From Hyphomonadaceae bacterium (GTDB lineage: Bacteria; Pseudomonadota; Alphaproteobacteria; Caulobacterales; Hyphomonadaceae), in NCBI GenBank assembly GCA_030697555.1, contig JAUYPV010000009.1, positions 59,458 to 123,457 on the forward strand: a stretch of 64,000 nucleotides of DNA, given 5' to 3'. Positions 39,750 to 51,044 of this stretch are shown here, in pieces; the first letter of the stretch is position 1; every line of letters begins with the position of its first letter. A program made the position numbers and the translations under genes. The notes under the pieces were generated by a model. It was not told the DNA's origin. It did no database searches and saw nothing but the letters and a program-made list of their open reading frames with translations.

Positions 39750-41288
39750 ATGACCGACAAGACCACGTTCGATCGCCGACTGATGCTGCAGGCAAGCGCC
39801 GCGGGCGCGCTGATGCTGTCGCAGGGCGCGGCGTGGGCGAAGCCGGCGGATGACCTGAAAGCGATCCGCAAGTCGGTGGAGGCGGGGCACGCGGCTTCGG
39901 TGACGCGGATACAAGAGTGGATCCGCAATCCTTCCATCGCGGCCGAGAACCTCAAGATGCGAGAGGGCGCGGAATACATGGCGCGCCTGGCGCTGGATGC
40001 GGGATTCCAGAACGCGGAGATCATTTCGACCGACGGCCATCCCGGCGTGTTCGCGACGATGGACAATGGCGCGAAGGAATGGATGGGCATCTACTTCATG
40101 TACGACGTGAAGCAGTACGACCCGGCCGAATGGTCCTCGCCGCCGCTGGAAGCGCGCATCCTCGACAAGGCGAATTTCGGCAAGGTGATCATGGGGCGCG
40201 GCTCGGTGAACCAGAAGGGGCCGGAGGCGGCTTTCCTGGCGGCGCTGCATGCGTTCCGTGCGGCGAAGAAGAAGATACCGGTGAACCTGGTGCTGGTGGC
40301 GGAGGGCGAGGAGGAGATCGCCTCGCCGCATTTCCACCAGATCGTGCAGAATCCGAAGGTGATGCCAGCGCTGTCGAAGTGCATGGGCGTGATCATTCCC
40401 TCGGCATCGCAGTCGGCGCAGGGGTCGGTGGTGATCAATCTCGGCGCCAAGGGGGCTGTGGAGCTGGAGGTTGTCGCCTCGAGCGCCAAATGGGGACGCG
40501 GGCCGGAGAAGGACCTGCACTCAAGCCAGAAGGCGCGCGTGGACAGCCCGGCCTGGCGGCTGGTGGCGGCGCTGCAGACGCTGGTGACGCCGGATGGCAA
40601 CACGCCGGCGATCGAGGGCTGGTTCGAGAAGGTGCGGCCGCTGACGGCGCGCGAGAAGGAGCTGGTTGCGGAAGTCGCCGGGGACGCGGCGCACATCGCG
40701 CAGAACGAGGCGGATGCGAAGACGACGCTGGGCGTCAAGCGGTGGATCGACGATCTCGACTATCGCGCGTCGATCGAGCGGCTGGTGTCGCAGCCGACGG
40801 TGAACATACAGGGGCTGGTGGCCGGCTATACCGGACCGGGCGGCAAGACGATCCTGCCGAACCGGGCGGTGGCGAAGATCGACCTGCGGCTGGTGCCCAA
40901 CATGACGCGCGAGGATTGCGCGAAGAAGATCCGCGCGCATCTCGACAAGAAGGGCTTCCCGGATGTCGAGGTGAATATCTCGGGCGGGTATGATCCGACG
41001 GAGACCGACGAGAATTCGAAAGTGATCCGGGCGCAGATGGCGGTGTTCAAGAATGCGAAGATTCCAGCCTCGCTCTATCCCCGCAGCCCGGGCTCGTGGC
41101 CCGGCGCGGTGTTCACCGGGCCGCCGCTGAAACTGCCGGCGGGGCAATTCGGGCTGGGATACGGACAGGGCGCACATGCGCCGGACGAATTCTTCCTGGT
41201 TGAGAGCAGCAATCCAAAGCTCGCCGGCCTCAACGAGGCAACGATGGGGTATGCGGAGTTCCTCTACCTCATGGCGACGATGAAGTAG
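39750..41288 (+). CDS. M20-family metallopeptidase-like protein with altered zinc ligands
   Basis: The 512-residue protein has a Tat-like signal (FDRRLMLQASAAGALMLSQGAAWA) and an M20 fold. Canonical M20 enzymes read G-H-x-D-V-x-P then G-R-G-x-x-D-D-K-G. Here the first is YFMYDVKQYDPAEW, with Met at the His position, and the second is MGRGSVNQKGPEAAF, with Asn-Gln for Asp-Asp. The LVAEGEEEIASPHF Glu pair and the late HAPDEF His remain. Zinc binding is therefore probably lost or different, although the whole fold is preserved. It may be a non-peptidase hydrolase or a regulatory relative. Confidence 0.82.
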   Translation: MTDKTTFDRRLMLQASAAGALMLSQGAAWAKPADDLKAIRKSVEAGHAASVTRIQEWIRNPSIAAENLKMREGAEYMARLALDAGFQNAEIISTDGHPGVFATMDNGAKEWMGIYFMYDVKQYDPAEWSSPPLEARILDKANFGKVIMGRGSVNQKGPEAAFLAALHAFRAAKKKIPVNLVLVAEGEEEIASPHFHQIVQNPKVMPALSKCMGVIIPSASQSAQGSVVINLGAKGAVELEVVASSAKWGRGPEKDLHSSQKARVDSPAWRLVAALQTLVTPDGNTPAIEGWFEKVRPLTAREKELVAEVAGDAAHIAQNEADAKTTLGVKRWIDDLDYRASIERLVSQPTVNIQGLVAGYTGPGGKTILPNRAVAKIDLRLVPNMTREDCAKKIRAHLDKKGFPDVEVNISGGYDPTETDENSKVIRAQMAVFKNAKIPASLYPRSPGSWPGAVFTGPPLKLPAGQFGLGYGQGAHAPDEFFLVESSNPKLAGLNEATMGYAEFLYLMATMK

Positions 41289-41303
41289 GCCTGACGCACA
41301 CAC

Positions 41304-42083
41304 ATGAAAATCGCCACCTGGAACGTGAACTCGGTCAATGCGCGGCTGCCCACCGTGGTGGAGGTGCTGGGCGCGGTCGGCGCCGATGTCTGGTGTCTGC
41401 AGGAGATCAAGTGCATCGACGAGAAGTTTCCGCGTGAGGAGATCGAAGCGCTGGGGTTCAACTGCGCGGTGTTCGGGCAGAAGACCTACAATGGCGTCGC
41501 GATCATCTCGAAGTTTCCGATTTCGGACGAGAAGCGCGGGCTCGATGGCGAGCCGGAGGATGAGCAGAGCCGGTATCTGGAAGTGCTGATCGAGGCGCCG
41601 AAACCGGTACGTGTGGCTTCGGTCTACTTGCCCAACGGCAATCCGCGGCCGGGCGACAAGTATGAGTACAAGCTGCGCTGGATGGACCGGCTGAACGCGC
41701 GGGCAAAGGAGCTGCTGGAGAACGAAGAGGCCGTCGTGCTGACGGGCGACTTCAACTGCATTCCACGCGACGAGGATTGCTGGGATCCGAAAGTCTGGGC
41801 GGAGGACGCCCTCGCCTTTCCCTTGACGCGCGAGCGTTTCCGCAAGCTGCAATATCTCGGCTACACCGACGCCTTCATGGCGTGCGACGGACGGATGCAG
41901 AAATACACCTTCTGGGACTATCAGGCCGGCGCCTGGCAGAAGGACTGGGGCATCCGCATCGACCACCTGATGTGCTCTCCGCAGGCGGCGGACAGGCTCA
42001 AGTCGATCAACATCTATCGCAATGCGCGCGGGATGGAGAAGCCGAGCGACCACGTGCCGGTGATCGGGACGTTTTCGGACTGA
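41304..42083 (+). CDS. xthA: Exodeoxyribonuclease III
   Basis: The 259-residue protein has the endonuclease/exonuclease/phosphatase fold. MKIATWNVNSVNARL carries the Asn, WCLQEIKC the metal Glu, YNGVAIISKF follows, VVLTGDFNCIPRDEDCW holds the D-x-N, and SDHVPVIGTF is the closing His motif. ExoIII acts at AP sites in base excision repair. It starts 15 bp after the M20 gene, so both may share a transcript. The length is typical. Confidence 0.95.
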   Translation: MKIATWNVNSVNARLPTVVEVLGAVGADVWCLQEIKCIDEKFPREEIEALGFNCAVFGQKTYNGVAIISKFPISDEKRGLDGEPEDEQSRYLEVLIEAPKPVRVASVYLPNGNPRPGDKYEYKLRWMDRLNARAKELLENEEAVVLTGDFNCIPRDEDCWDPKVWAEDALAFPLTRERFRKLQYLGYTDAFMACDGRMQKYTFWDYQAGAWQKDWGIRIDHLMCSPQAADRLKSINIYRNARGMEKPSDHVPVIGTFSD

Positions 42084-42141
42084 CGCCGTGACCGCTTCCG
42101 ACGGCGCGGACCCGTGCTAAGATTCGGCGCGGGGAGCTGCG

Positions 42142-43007
42142 ATGCCTGACATTTTCCTGTCCTATTCCAGCAAGGACCGCCCGGCGGCGGACCGTGTGCA
42201 GCGTACGCTTTCGGCGCTGGGGATGGACGTGTTCTGGGACCAGCAGGTGCCTCCGGGCACCGACTGGGACACCTGGACGCGCGGCAAGCTCTCGGCCAGC
42301 AAGATCGCCATCGTTCTGTGGTCGAACCACAGCGTCCAGAGCCCGAGCGTGCGCCACGAGGCGATGATCGCGCAGAAAGCGGGAAAGCTTCTTCCGGCGA
42401 TGATCGACGGGCTCGCGCCGGAGGATTTTCCGATGGGCCTCTATCTCGTCCAGACGGTGAAGCTCGCAGACTGGGCCAGCCCGGACTCAAAGGGCATGGC
42501 GCGGCTGGTCGGCGAGGTGGAAGGGTGGCTGGGCCGGAAGACGAGCAGCGAGGCGGCCATTCTTGCGGCGGCGCCGGTGCAGCTCAAGGAACGGCATAAC
42601 CGGATGCTGATGATGGGCGCGGCGGGATTCGTCGTGGCGGCGGCGTTCGGCGGGTGGCTGCTGATGCAGGCGCCGGCTGCGGGCAGCGGCGTGTCCGGCG
42701 AGAAGGCGCGGCAGTGGAACGGCGTGCCGGGGTTCGAGGGGATCTGGGTGGCGGAGATCCAGAACAACTGCATCGGCTTCCCCTGGACGTTCACGCCCGC
42801 AGGCAACCGCATCCATCTCAACTTCTACTATCCCGACCTCCGCTACACGACGTGGGAAGTCGTGGCGACATCGCCGCAGGTTCTCCGGCGGCTGCCCGAT
42901 GCGGATCCGCGCTTTCCCGGCGGCGACACGATGACGGTCGAAACCGACGGGCGCATCCGGTACGATGGCGCGGACGGCGCCGCGATGTGCACCATCAAGC
43001 GCGAGGG

Positions 43008-43011
<4 letters not shown>
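42142..43011 (+). CDS. TIR-domain protein with one TM helix and an exported C-terminal domain
   Basis: The 289-residue protein has an N-terminal TIR domain (about 1-140): PDIFLSYSSKDRPAADRVQRTLSALGMDVFWDQQVPPGTDW, then KIAIVLWSNHSVQSPSVRHEAMIA where the S-x-x-W/E positions typical of TIR NADases are present (E in HEAM). A TM helix lies at about 153-175 (RMLMMGAAGFVVAAAFGGWLLM). The remaining 110 residues (GVPGFEGIWVAEIQNNCIGFPWTFTPAGNRIHLNFYYPDLRY) form a small beta-rich domain predicted outside the cytoplasm. The TIR faces the cytosol. It converges on the S9 peptidase and shares its stop region. Confidence 0.82.
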
Positions 43012-45335
<2,324 letters not shown>

Positions 45336-45497
45336 GCCGCTTCCTCCCGCGGCCTGTCTGCGCAGGCCTGCCGTCAGGGAATGACGAACCGGAGGCCGAG
45401 CGGTGTCAAGCGATCTCGCCCCATTCCCGCCTCAAACAATCGCGCCATCGCCCCTTTCCGGACGAGTCACGGCCCTGCATGGGCGCGACAAGGGATC

Positions 45498-45560
45498 ATT
45501 CTCTCCCCCGAGAATCACCCTTCAGTCCCGTCGGCCCCCGGTCGGCGGGACTTTCTTTTG
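45498..45560 (+). ncRNA. Candidate small-RNA 3' end / orphan plus-strand terminator
   Basis: In the 236-bp gap between two minus-strand genes, ATTCTC/GAGAAT (45498-45515) is followed by AGTCCCG/CGGGACT (45524-45552) and TTTCTTTTG on the plus strand. No plus-strand gene ends here. This is an orphan rho-independent terminator pattern, compatible with a small RNA; the 5' end cannot be set from sequence. Confidence 0.4.
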
Positions 45561-45571
45561 TGGCGTTGAGA

Positions 45572-46132
45572 TCAGTGGCCCTTCTGGTGGCCGGTGAGCC
45601 AGTCCATCAGCGCGAGGAGCACGCCGGACACCACGAAGGTGAGGTGGACGAGCACCTGCCACATCAGCTTCTGCTGGGCGACCACGCCGAACTCCGCATC
45701 GTCGCCGAGCTCCAGGAAGGCCTTGAGCAGGGCGATTCCGGAGATGGCGACAATGGAGGCGATGAGCTTCAGCTTGAGGTCGGAGAAATCGACCGTGCCC
45801 ATCCAGGAGGGGCGGTCTTCATGATCGCCCGTGTCGATCTTGGAGACGAAGTTCTCATAGCCCGCGAACATCACGATGACGACGAGGTTGCCGGCGAGCG
45901 ACAGGTCGATCAGAGACAGCGCCAGCAGGATGGCATCTTCCGCGTGCATCGAGAAACGCCCTTCGGCGTCGAGCGTCCAGAGCATCGGAAGTTCAGTGAT
46001 CAGCTCCTGGAAGAACACGACCATCAGCGCGCCGAGCGCGGCGATGAGGCCGACATAGAACGGCGCCATCAGCCATCTGGAAGCAAACAGGCCGCCTTCG
46101 AGGACGTTTTCGAGGAAGGGCTTCTTCGCCAT
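45572..46132 (-). CDS. YqhA/TIGR00645-family inner-membrane protein
   Basis: The 186-residue protein has three or four TM helices: PFYVGLIAALGALMVVFFQEL, DAILLALSLIDLSLAGNLVVIVMFAGYENFV, LKLIASIVAISGIALLKAFL and WQVLVHLTFVVSGVLLALMDWL. The motif SLAGNLVVIVMFAGYENFVSK is characteristic of TIGR00645/UPF0114 (YqhA). Function is unknown; it lies next to a DUF3137 gene. Confidence 0.9.
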   Translation of the reverse strand: MAKKPFLENVLEGGLFASRWLMAPFYVGLIAALGALMVVFFQELITELPMLWTLDAEGRFSMHAEDAILLALSLIDLSLAGNLVVIVMFAGYENFVSKIDTGDHEDRPSWMGTVDFSDLKLKLIASIVAISGIALLKAFLELGDDAEFGVVAQQKLMWQVLVHLTFVVSGVLLALMDWLTGHQKGH

Positions 46133-46160
46133 CGGTCAGGAAACTCTCTGTTGCTGGTGA

Positions 46161-47153
46161 TCAGGCTACGGGATTGCGGAGGGCGTCGGGCGTCAGCTTC
46201 TGCGACATCGCATCGATGAGAAGGAAGATCGCGGCGAAGTCCTGAAGCATTTCCCGGACCCGGCCGAGATCGTCCATGCTGCGGTGCATGGAGCCGGACT
46301 CCAGCAGGTTCTTGCCGGCGACCGCAAGCAGCATCTCCCCGCCGGCGAATGCGCAGCGGAGCTGCTTGCCCTGGAATGTGCGCTCGAGGCCGAGCAGGCG
46401 CTCCATGAAGTCGGGCGTCAGGAGGTAGCGGGCTTCGATCTGGTCGGAGCCATAGACTTCGAAGGCCTTCTCGAAGACCGGATCCTCGAGACGGATGCGC
46501 TGTTCCTTCACCCCGAACTTGGAGAGCCAGTTGAACGCGCCCATGTCGCGGTAGACCTTGGTGACGCCGTTGAACGGCTTGTGGAACTTCACGGCGAGGC
46601 ACTGGCCCCGGAAGACGGTTACCCAGGTAGTGCGGGTGCGCCCCTTGCTGTCAGTGGTGGTGCGTTTTTCCTCAAGATGCGCTTCGAAGAAGGTGTAGGG
46701 CGCATCACCGCGCTGGCCGTCGAGGCGGTCTTCGTACTTGGCGCGGTCCCAGCTCGGGACGAGGCCAAGGCTCCGCATGTGGCTGATCTCTTCGGGCGCG
46801 CCGGGTGAGAGCTGGTAGCTCATGCCGAATTCACCGGTGACCGGCTCGACCAGCATCAGCTTGGTCCTCTGGCCGAGCTTGTTGAGCGCCATGCTGCCCC
46901 AGGCGCCCATGCCCAGCGCGGCAAACACGCCAATGAAGCCGCCGAAGATGAGTCCGTCCTCGGGGATGAAGAAGGCGAAGGCGGCAAAGATCGCGATGCC
47001 GACCAGGACGCCGATGATGATGAAGTTGCGCTGCTTCTTCACCGCGGCGACGCGCTCGTCTTCGAGATCAACGAGCTGAGGCTGGATCGCCGTGCGCCAG
47101 CGGTCAGCGAAAAAGGCAAACTCCTTCGGCAGGCCTTCCATGGCCTGCTCCAT
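46161..47153 (-). CDS. DUF3137-domain membrane protein
   Basis: The 330-residue protein (start 47153) has two TM helices early (FIIIGVLVGIAIFAAFAFFIP, GFIGVFAALGMGAWGSM) and a long cytoplasmic domain. The latter includes the DUF3137 features YTFFEAHLEEKRTTTDSKGRTRTTWVTVFRGQCLAVKFHKPFNG and YLLTPDFMERLLGLERTFQGKQLRCAFAGGEMLLAV. The N-terminal MEQAMEGLPKEFAFFADRW precedes the first helix. Function unknown. It is 28 bp upstream of the YqhA-type gene in transcription. Confidence 0.85.
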   Translation of the reverse strand: MEQAMEGLPKEFAFFADRWRTAIQPQLVDLEDERVAAVKKQRNFIIIGVLVGIAIFAAFAFFIPEDGLIFGGFIGVFAALGMGAWGSMALNKLGQRTKLMLVEPVTGEFGMSYQLSPGAPEEISHMRSLGLVPSWDRAKYEDRLDGQRGDAPYTFFEAHLEEKRTTTDSKGRTRTTWVTVFRGQCLAVKFHKPFNGVTKVYRDMGAFNWLSKFGVKEQRIRLEDPVFEKAFEVYGSDQIEARYLLTPDFMERLLGLERTFQGKQLRCAFAGGEMLLAVAGKNLLESGSMHRSMDDLGRVREMLQDFAAIFLLIDAMSQKLTPDALRNPVA

Positions 47154-47199
47154 CGTCAATGGTTCCTGCGCCTTCCCCCGATCCGCCAATCCCGTCTCC

Positions 47200-47487
47200 C
47201 TACACGCTCTGTTTCCGCTCATACACGACGGTGCGATTCTCGACGAACGCTAGCTTGAAGACTTTGCCGTGCCAGTCGGGGTCGAAGCCGGGAAGCTGCT
47301 TCAGACCTTCGGCGAGGTCATTCCATCCGGGTAGTTCTTCGTGCACCCATACGACCTGTTGTTGGTCGCCTGAATCAAACCAGATGTCGAAGCAAATGAG
47401 ATCCGTCGTCAATTCATCTCGCTTGTAGCATTCGATGCGCGCGATCGCGCCGAACTCGACTCGCCACAACGTCTCGGCGCCCCTCAT
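47200..47487 (-). CDS. Small acidic protein of unknown function
   Basis: The 95-residue protein has no recognised domain. It contains DIWFDSGDQQQVVWVHEELPGWNDLAEGLKQLPGFDPDWHGKVF, an acidic, aromatic-rich stretch like those of small immunity-like proteins, but the family is not identified. Its own ATG lacks a good Shine-Dalgarno. A short upstream ORF (47492-47548) ends 4 bp before it in another frame. Confidence 0.6.
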   Translation of the reverse strand: MRGAETLWRVEFGAIARIECYKRDELTTDLICFDIWFDSGDQQQVVWVHEELPGWNDLAEGLKQLPGFDPDWHGKVFKLAFVENRTVVYERKQSV

Positions 47488-47491
47488 GGCG

Positions 47492-47548
47492 TCAAAGCCC
47501 GTCTGATCGACGGCGATCCGCGCCCTCCTTCTTCTTAAAGATCCGCAT
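47492..47548 (-). CDS. 18-codon ORF immediately upstream, possible frameshifted N-terminus
   Basis: The ORF encodes [18 protein letters not shown] and ends 4 bp before the ATG of the 95-residue gene. Shifting the frame at GGGCTTTGA would join them as one N-terminus of a type (MRIF-KKK...) common in small proteins. Either a frameshift has occurred or this is a coupling leader. It overlaps the ilvD 3' end. Confidence 0.4.
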   Translation of the reverse strand: MRIFKKKEGADRRRSDGL

Positions 47549-49277
47549 AAACGTGCGTTTCGGCTTCACCGCCCGGATGGGTGGTGGCGCCGAGGTGGGC
47601 GGGGCCGACAAGTTGCGCGTATTTCCAGAGCGTGCCGGAATTGTAGTTCGTCTTGATCGGCTTCCAGGATTTCTTGCGTATCGCAAGTTCGGCGGCGGAG
47701 ACTTCGATCTCGATCGTGCCTTTGATGGCGTCGAGCGCGATGATGTCGCCGGTCTTCACGAGGGCGATGGGGCCGCCTTCCTGCGCTTCGGGGCCGACAT
47801 GGCCGACGCAGAAGCCACGCGTGGCGCCGGAGAAGCGGCCGTCGGTGATGAGCGCAACCTTGTCGCCCATGTCCTGGCCGTAGATTGCGGCGGTGGTGGC
47901 GAGCATTTCGCGCATGCCGGGACCGCCCTTGGGACCTTCGTAGCGGATGACGAGGACTTCGCCGGCCTTGTAATCGCGGCGCTCGACCGCGTCGAAGCAG
48001 GCCTGCTCTCCGTCGAACACGCGGGCGGGGCCGCGGAACACCTGGTTCTTGAGGCCCGCAACTTTCACGATGGCGCCGTCCGGAGCGAGCGAGCCCTTCA
48101 AGCCGACGACGCCGCCGGTTTCGGTTATCGGGTTGGAAGCGGGGCGGATGACGTCCTGGTCGGAGCGCCATTTCACGTTGGCGAGGTTCTCGCGGATCGT
48201 CTTGCCGGTGACAGTGATGCAGTCGCCATGCAGCAGGCCGGCGTCGAGCAGCGTCTTCAGCAGCATGGGAACGCCGCCAGCCTCGCCCATCGCCTTGGCG
48301 ACGTATTTGCCGCCGGGCTTGAGGTCAGCGAGGTAAGGCGTTTTGCGCATGATGGCGACGCAGTCGTCGAGCGTGAACCTGATGCCAGCCTCGTGCGCCA
48401 TGGCCGGCAGGTGGAGGCCGCCATTGGTAGACCCGCCGGTGGCCGCGACAACGATCGCGGCATTCTCGAAGGCTTCGCGCGTGCAGATGTCGCGCGGGCG
48501 GATGTTTTTCTCGATGAGGTCCATCACCGCCTTGCCGGATGCGAGCGCGTACTGGTCGCGGTCGCGATACGGCGCCGGGAGCGCGGACGACAGCGGCAGT
48601 GCGAGGCCGATCGCTTCGGAGACGCAGGCCATGGTGTTGGCGGTGTACTGGCCGCCGCAGGCGCCATCGCCCGGACAGGCATGCTGTTCCAGATCGCACA
48701 GCCGCTCGAGGCTCATCGTCCCGGCCGCATACGCGCCGACACCCTCGAATACGTCCTGGACCGTCACCTCCTTGCCTTCGAACGAACCGGGCAGGATCGA
48801 GCCGCCATAGAGGAAGACGGACGGCACGTTGAGGCGGAGCATCGCCATCATCATGCCCGGGAGGGACTTGTCGCAGCCGGCGACGCCGACAAGCGCGTCA
48901 TAGCCGTGGCCGCGCATGGTGAGTTCGACCGAGTCCGCGATGACGTCGCGCGAGACCAGCGAGGAGCGCATGCCCTCGTGGCCCATAGCGATGCCGTCGG
49001 TCACTGTGATGGTGCAGAATTCGCGCGGCGTGCCGTTGGCGGCCTTGACGCCTTCCGAGACAACCTGCGCCTGGCGCATCAAGGCGGTGTTGCACGGAGC
49101 GGCCTGATTCCAGCAACTGGCTACGCCGACGAAGGGCTGTTCGATCTCCTTCGTGCCGAGGCCCATGGCATAATAATAGGACCGCTGCGGCGCCTTGTTG
49201 GGCCCGATGGTCACATGCCGGCTCGGCATGCGCGACTTGTCCCAGGTTTTCTTGCCTGCAGTATTTTGGGTGGCCAT
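47535..49277 (-). CDS. ilvD: Dihydroxy-acid dehydratase
   Basis: IlvD performs the penultimate step of valine, leucine and isoleucine synthesis. The 580-residue protein has cluster-binding Cys in [20 protein letters not shown] and [16 protein letters not shown], plus [11 protein letters not shown]. The [24 protein letters not shown] and [20 protein letters not shown] regions are also characteristic. It starts with [23 protein letters not shown]. Monocistronic or leading the small gene downstream. Confidence 0.96.
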   Translation of the reverse strand: MATQNTAGKKTWDKSRMPSRHVTIGPNKAPQRSYYYAMGLGTKEIEQPFVGVASCWNQAAPCNTALMRQAQVVSEGVKAANGTPREFCTITVTDGIAMGHEGMRSSLVSRDVIADSVELTMRGHGYDALVGVAGCDKSLPGMMMAMLRLNVPSVFLYGGSILPGSFEGKEVTVQDVFEGVGAYAAGTMSLERLCDLEQHACPGDGACGGQYTANTMACVSEAIGLALPLSSALPAPYRDRDQYALASGKAVMDLIEKNIRPRDICTREAFENAAIVVAATGGSTNGGLHLPAMAHEAGIRFTLDDCVAIMRKTPYLADLKPGGKYVAKAMGEAGGVPMLLKTLLDAGLLHGDCITVTGKTIRENLANVKWRSDQDVIRPASNPITETGGVVGLKGSLAPDGAIVKVAGLKNQVFRGPARVFDGEQACFDAVERRDYKAGEVLVIRYEGPKGGPGMREMLATTAAIYGQDMGDKVALITDGRFSGATRGFCVGHVGPEAQEGGPIALVKTGDIIALDAIKGTIEIEVSAAELAIRKKSWKPIKTNYNSGTLWKYAQLVGPAHLGATTHPGGEAETHVYADL

Positions 49278-49355
49278 GGCGTTTCCCGACGCAGATACTT
49301 GGGGCGCTATAGCATGCCGGGAACGGGAGGAAAGTCGGGCTGGGGGCCCGTGCTT

Positions 49356-49634
49356 CTAAACTATAGTCGCCTTGCCGTTGGAGAACATGCGCAGGATCAG
49401 GATGTCGTCGCCCAGCCGGCGGTTGACGACCACGTAGGGTGTTCCCTCGATCGACATTTCGCGGACGCCCTCGCGACGGGTTTTGCGGCCCAGTTCCTTG
49501 AAGCGGACCAGCTTCAGGATGCCGTTTTCGACCAGCGACTTGTCGCGTGAGGCGGCGGCGACGTTGCCGCCGGTCGCCGATGCGATCAGGGCTTCGAAAT
49601 CGTCCGCCGCGCGGGGCCGCCAGGTGATGTTCAT
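49356..49634 (-). CDS. ParE/RelE-family toxin
   Basis: The 92-residue protein starts MNITWRPRAADDFEALIAS and has a typical ParE/RelE fold with a basic centre (KELGRKTRREGVREMSIEGTPYVVVNRRL) and an end ILILRMFSNGKATIV. Members inhibit gyrase or cleave mRNA on ribosomes; which cannot be read here. It overlaps the antitoxin upstream by 4 bp (ATGA). Confidence 0.85.
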   Translation of the reverse strand: MNITWRPRAADDFEALIASATGGNVAAASRDKSLVENGILKLVRFKELGRKTRREGVREMSIEGTPYVVVNRRLGDDILILRMFSNGKATIV

Positions 49635-49849
49635 CGGCCGAACTTCGCGCGCATGCGGGACATCACTTCGGCATGAGGAATACGCACGCCATCATCGGTG
49701 TCGAGTTCCTGCTCGACCTCGAGCCACTGGTCGCGCGAAAGGATGGAGGAGGGCTCGGACAGCAGGTTCTCGATCTCGCTGGCCAGCTTTTCCTGTTCGT
49801 CGACGGACAGTGCGCGCAAGCGTTCGATGGCGGCTTCGATGCGGGACAT
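49631..49849 (-). CDS. Antitoxin partner of the ParE/RelE toxin
   Basis: The 72-residue protein is helical and acidic: IEAAIERLRALSVDEQEKLASEIENLL then PSSILSRDQWLEVEQELDTDDGVRIPHAEVMSRMRAKFGR. The C-terminal part resembles the family of addiction-module antitoxins fused at stop/start with RelE-like toxins. It likely forms the DNA-binding side of the pair. Direction and overlap with the toxin gene fit. Confidence 0.75.
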   Translation of the reverse strand: MSRIEAAIERLRALSVDEQEKLASEIENLLSEPSSILSRDQWLEVEQELDTDDGVRIPHAEVMSRMRAKFGR

Positions 49850-49970
49850 AAGCCACCGCTATCACGTAAGCGCGGGCAATGCACATTGGGCCCGTTAGCA
49901 GGGGCTTGCGTGGCTTTTGCTTCGAGCCCGAGGTCGAGCGCCCGGAAAATGGCGCCCTGAGTCGGGGAAC

Positions 49971-51032
49971 TCAATCCAGACGAATGACGTGGCCGTCGCT
50001 GGGGCGCGTGCGGCCCGAGGCGAGATCGGCGAACACGCTCGCTGCGGCGGGCAAGCCGCGGCCTTCGACGATTTGGGTGGTGCGTGCGGCGGTCGGCAGG
50101 AAGGCGCGCCAGGCGGCGGCGAGGCGGCGCTGGAATTCGGCGCCGCCCCAGTCGGCCACGCGTTTTTGCGCGACGCTGGGGGCAAAGAACATCTGCGGCT
50201 GCGGGCCGGGAAGTTGCTCGTCCGGACGTGGCGCATCCCAGTGCGTGGCGCCGACGGCGCAACTGTATTTGAGATTGTCGCGGAAGGTCTGGTGGACGGC
50301 GAGACGCACGGCGGCATCACCAGCGATGTCGACGAAGACGGATGACGTCGAGCCGTCAAGCGATGCGATGTCGCTGTAGGGTACGACCTGATCGTAGAAG
50401 CCCAGGCCTTTGACAAACGCGACGTTGCCCGGCGAGGTGAGGCCCACAACTTTCACGCCGCGCGCCTTGAGAAGCTGGGCGGCGGCGTAGGCCGTCTTGG
50501 CGGAGGCGCTGGAGAAGATGACCTGCGTTGCGCCGAAGAGCGCGCTGTCGGCGATGAAGTCGTCGATCAGGAATGAGGTGGCGAACAGCGGCCGGAACAG
50601 CATCTGCAGGGCTTCGGTTTCTGCCGTGTAGAGCGGATCCTCCGCGTTCGGCACATAGGTGTTGTAGACTGGAGAAAGACCGGCGCGGTGCGGGCTCTCG
50701 TCGGCGAAGCCGCCGGGGCGGATCTTGAACGCCGTCGACATCGGCAGGTAGCCGTAGAAGCGCTCGCCTGCCTTCACGTTCGGCGAGCGGCTTTCCGTGA
50801 CGGTGGCGAAGCCCCAGACGGGGACGCGGCCCCATCCTTCGGGCGCCGGATAGAACTGCCAGTATTTCAGGAAGTCGCCAAAGGCGCCGTAGGTGACGTT
50901 GTTGGCGGTGAGCGAGAAGGCGTCGACGCGCAGGGCGGCCTCGCCGTCGGCCAGATCAGGCGGCGTGGCGGGCGCGAGCTTCGTTTCGGCCAGCGCGGTG
51001 CGCTTTATCAGTAGATCCATCGCCTCGGCCAT
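49971..51032 (-). CDS. DUF2855-family protein
   Basis: The 353-residue protein resembles quinone-oxidoreductase-like DUF2855 members. It has an N-terminal GroES-like region (LRVDAFSLTANNVTYGAFGDFLKYWQFYP, GWGRVPVWGFATVTES) and a Rossmann-type segment (ALFGATQVIFSSASAKTAYAAAQLLKARGVKVVGLTSPGNVAFVKGLGFYDQVVPYSD). Cofactor probably NAD(P). It is followed by an aldo/keto reductase gene upstream, 12 bp away. Confidence 0.85.
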   Translation of the reverse strand: MAEAMDLLIKRTALAETKLAPATPPDLADGEAALRVDAFSLTANNVTYGAFGDFLKYWQFYPAPEGWGRVPVWGFATVTESRSPNVKAGERFYGYLPMSTAFKIRPGGFADESPHRAGLSPVYNTYVPNAEDPLYTAETEALQMLFRPLFATSFLIDDFIADSALFGATQVIFSSASAKTAYAAAQLLKARGVKVVGLTSPGNVAFVKGLGFYDQVVPYSDIASLDGSTSSVFVDIAGDAAVRLAVHQTFRDNLKYSCAVGATHWDAPRPDEQLPGPQPQMFFAPSVAQKRVADWGGAEFQRRLAAAWRAFLPTAARTTQIVEGRGLPAAASVFADLASGRTRPSDGHVIRLD

Positions 51033-51044
51033 TGTTTGCTCCCG

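Noticed and set aside
40521..42053. Long minus-strand frame opposite M20 and xthA
   Set aside because: Antisense to two well-supported genes; Arg/His-rich and without domains.
47553..49550. 665-codon plus-strand frame opposite ilvD
   Set aside because: Antisense to a clear ilvD; composition is Arg/Gly/Asp-rich and lacks motifs.
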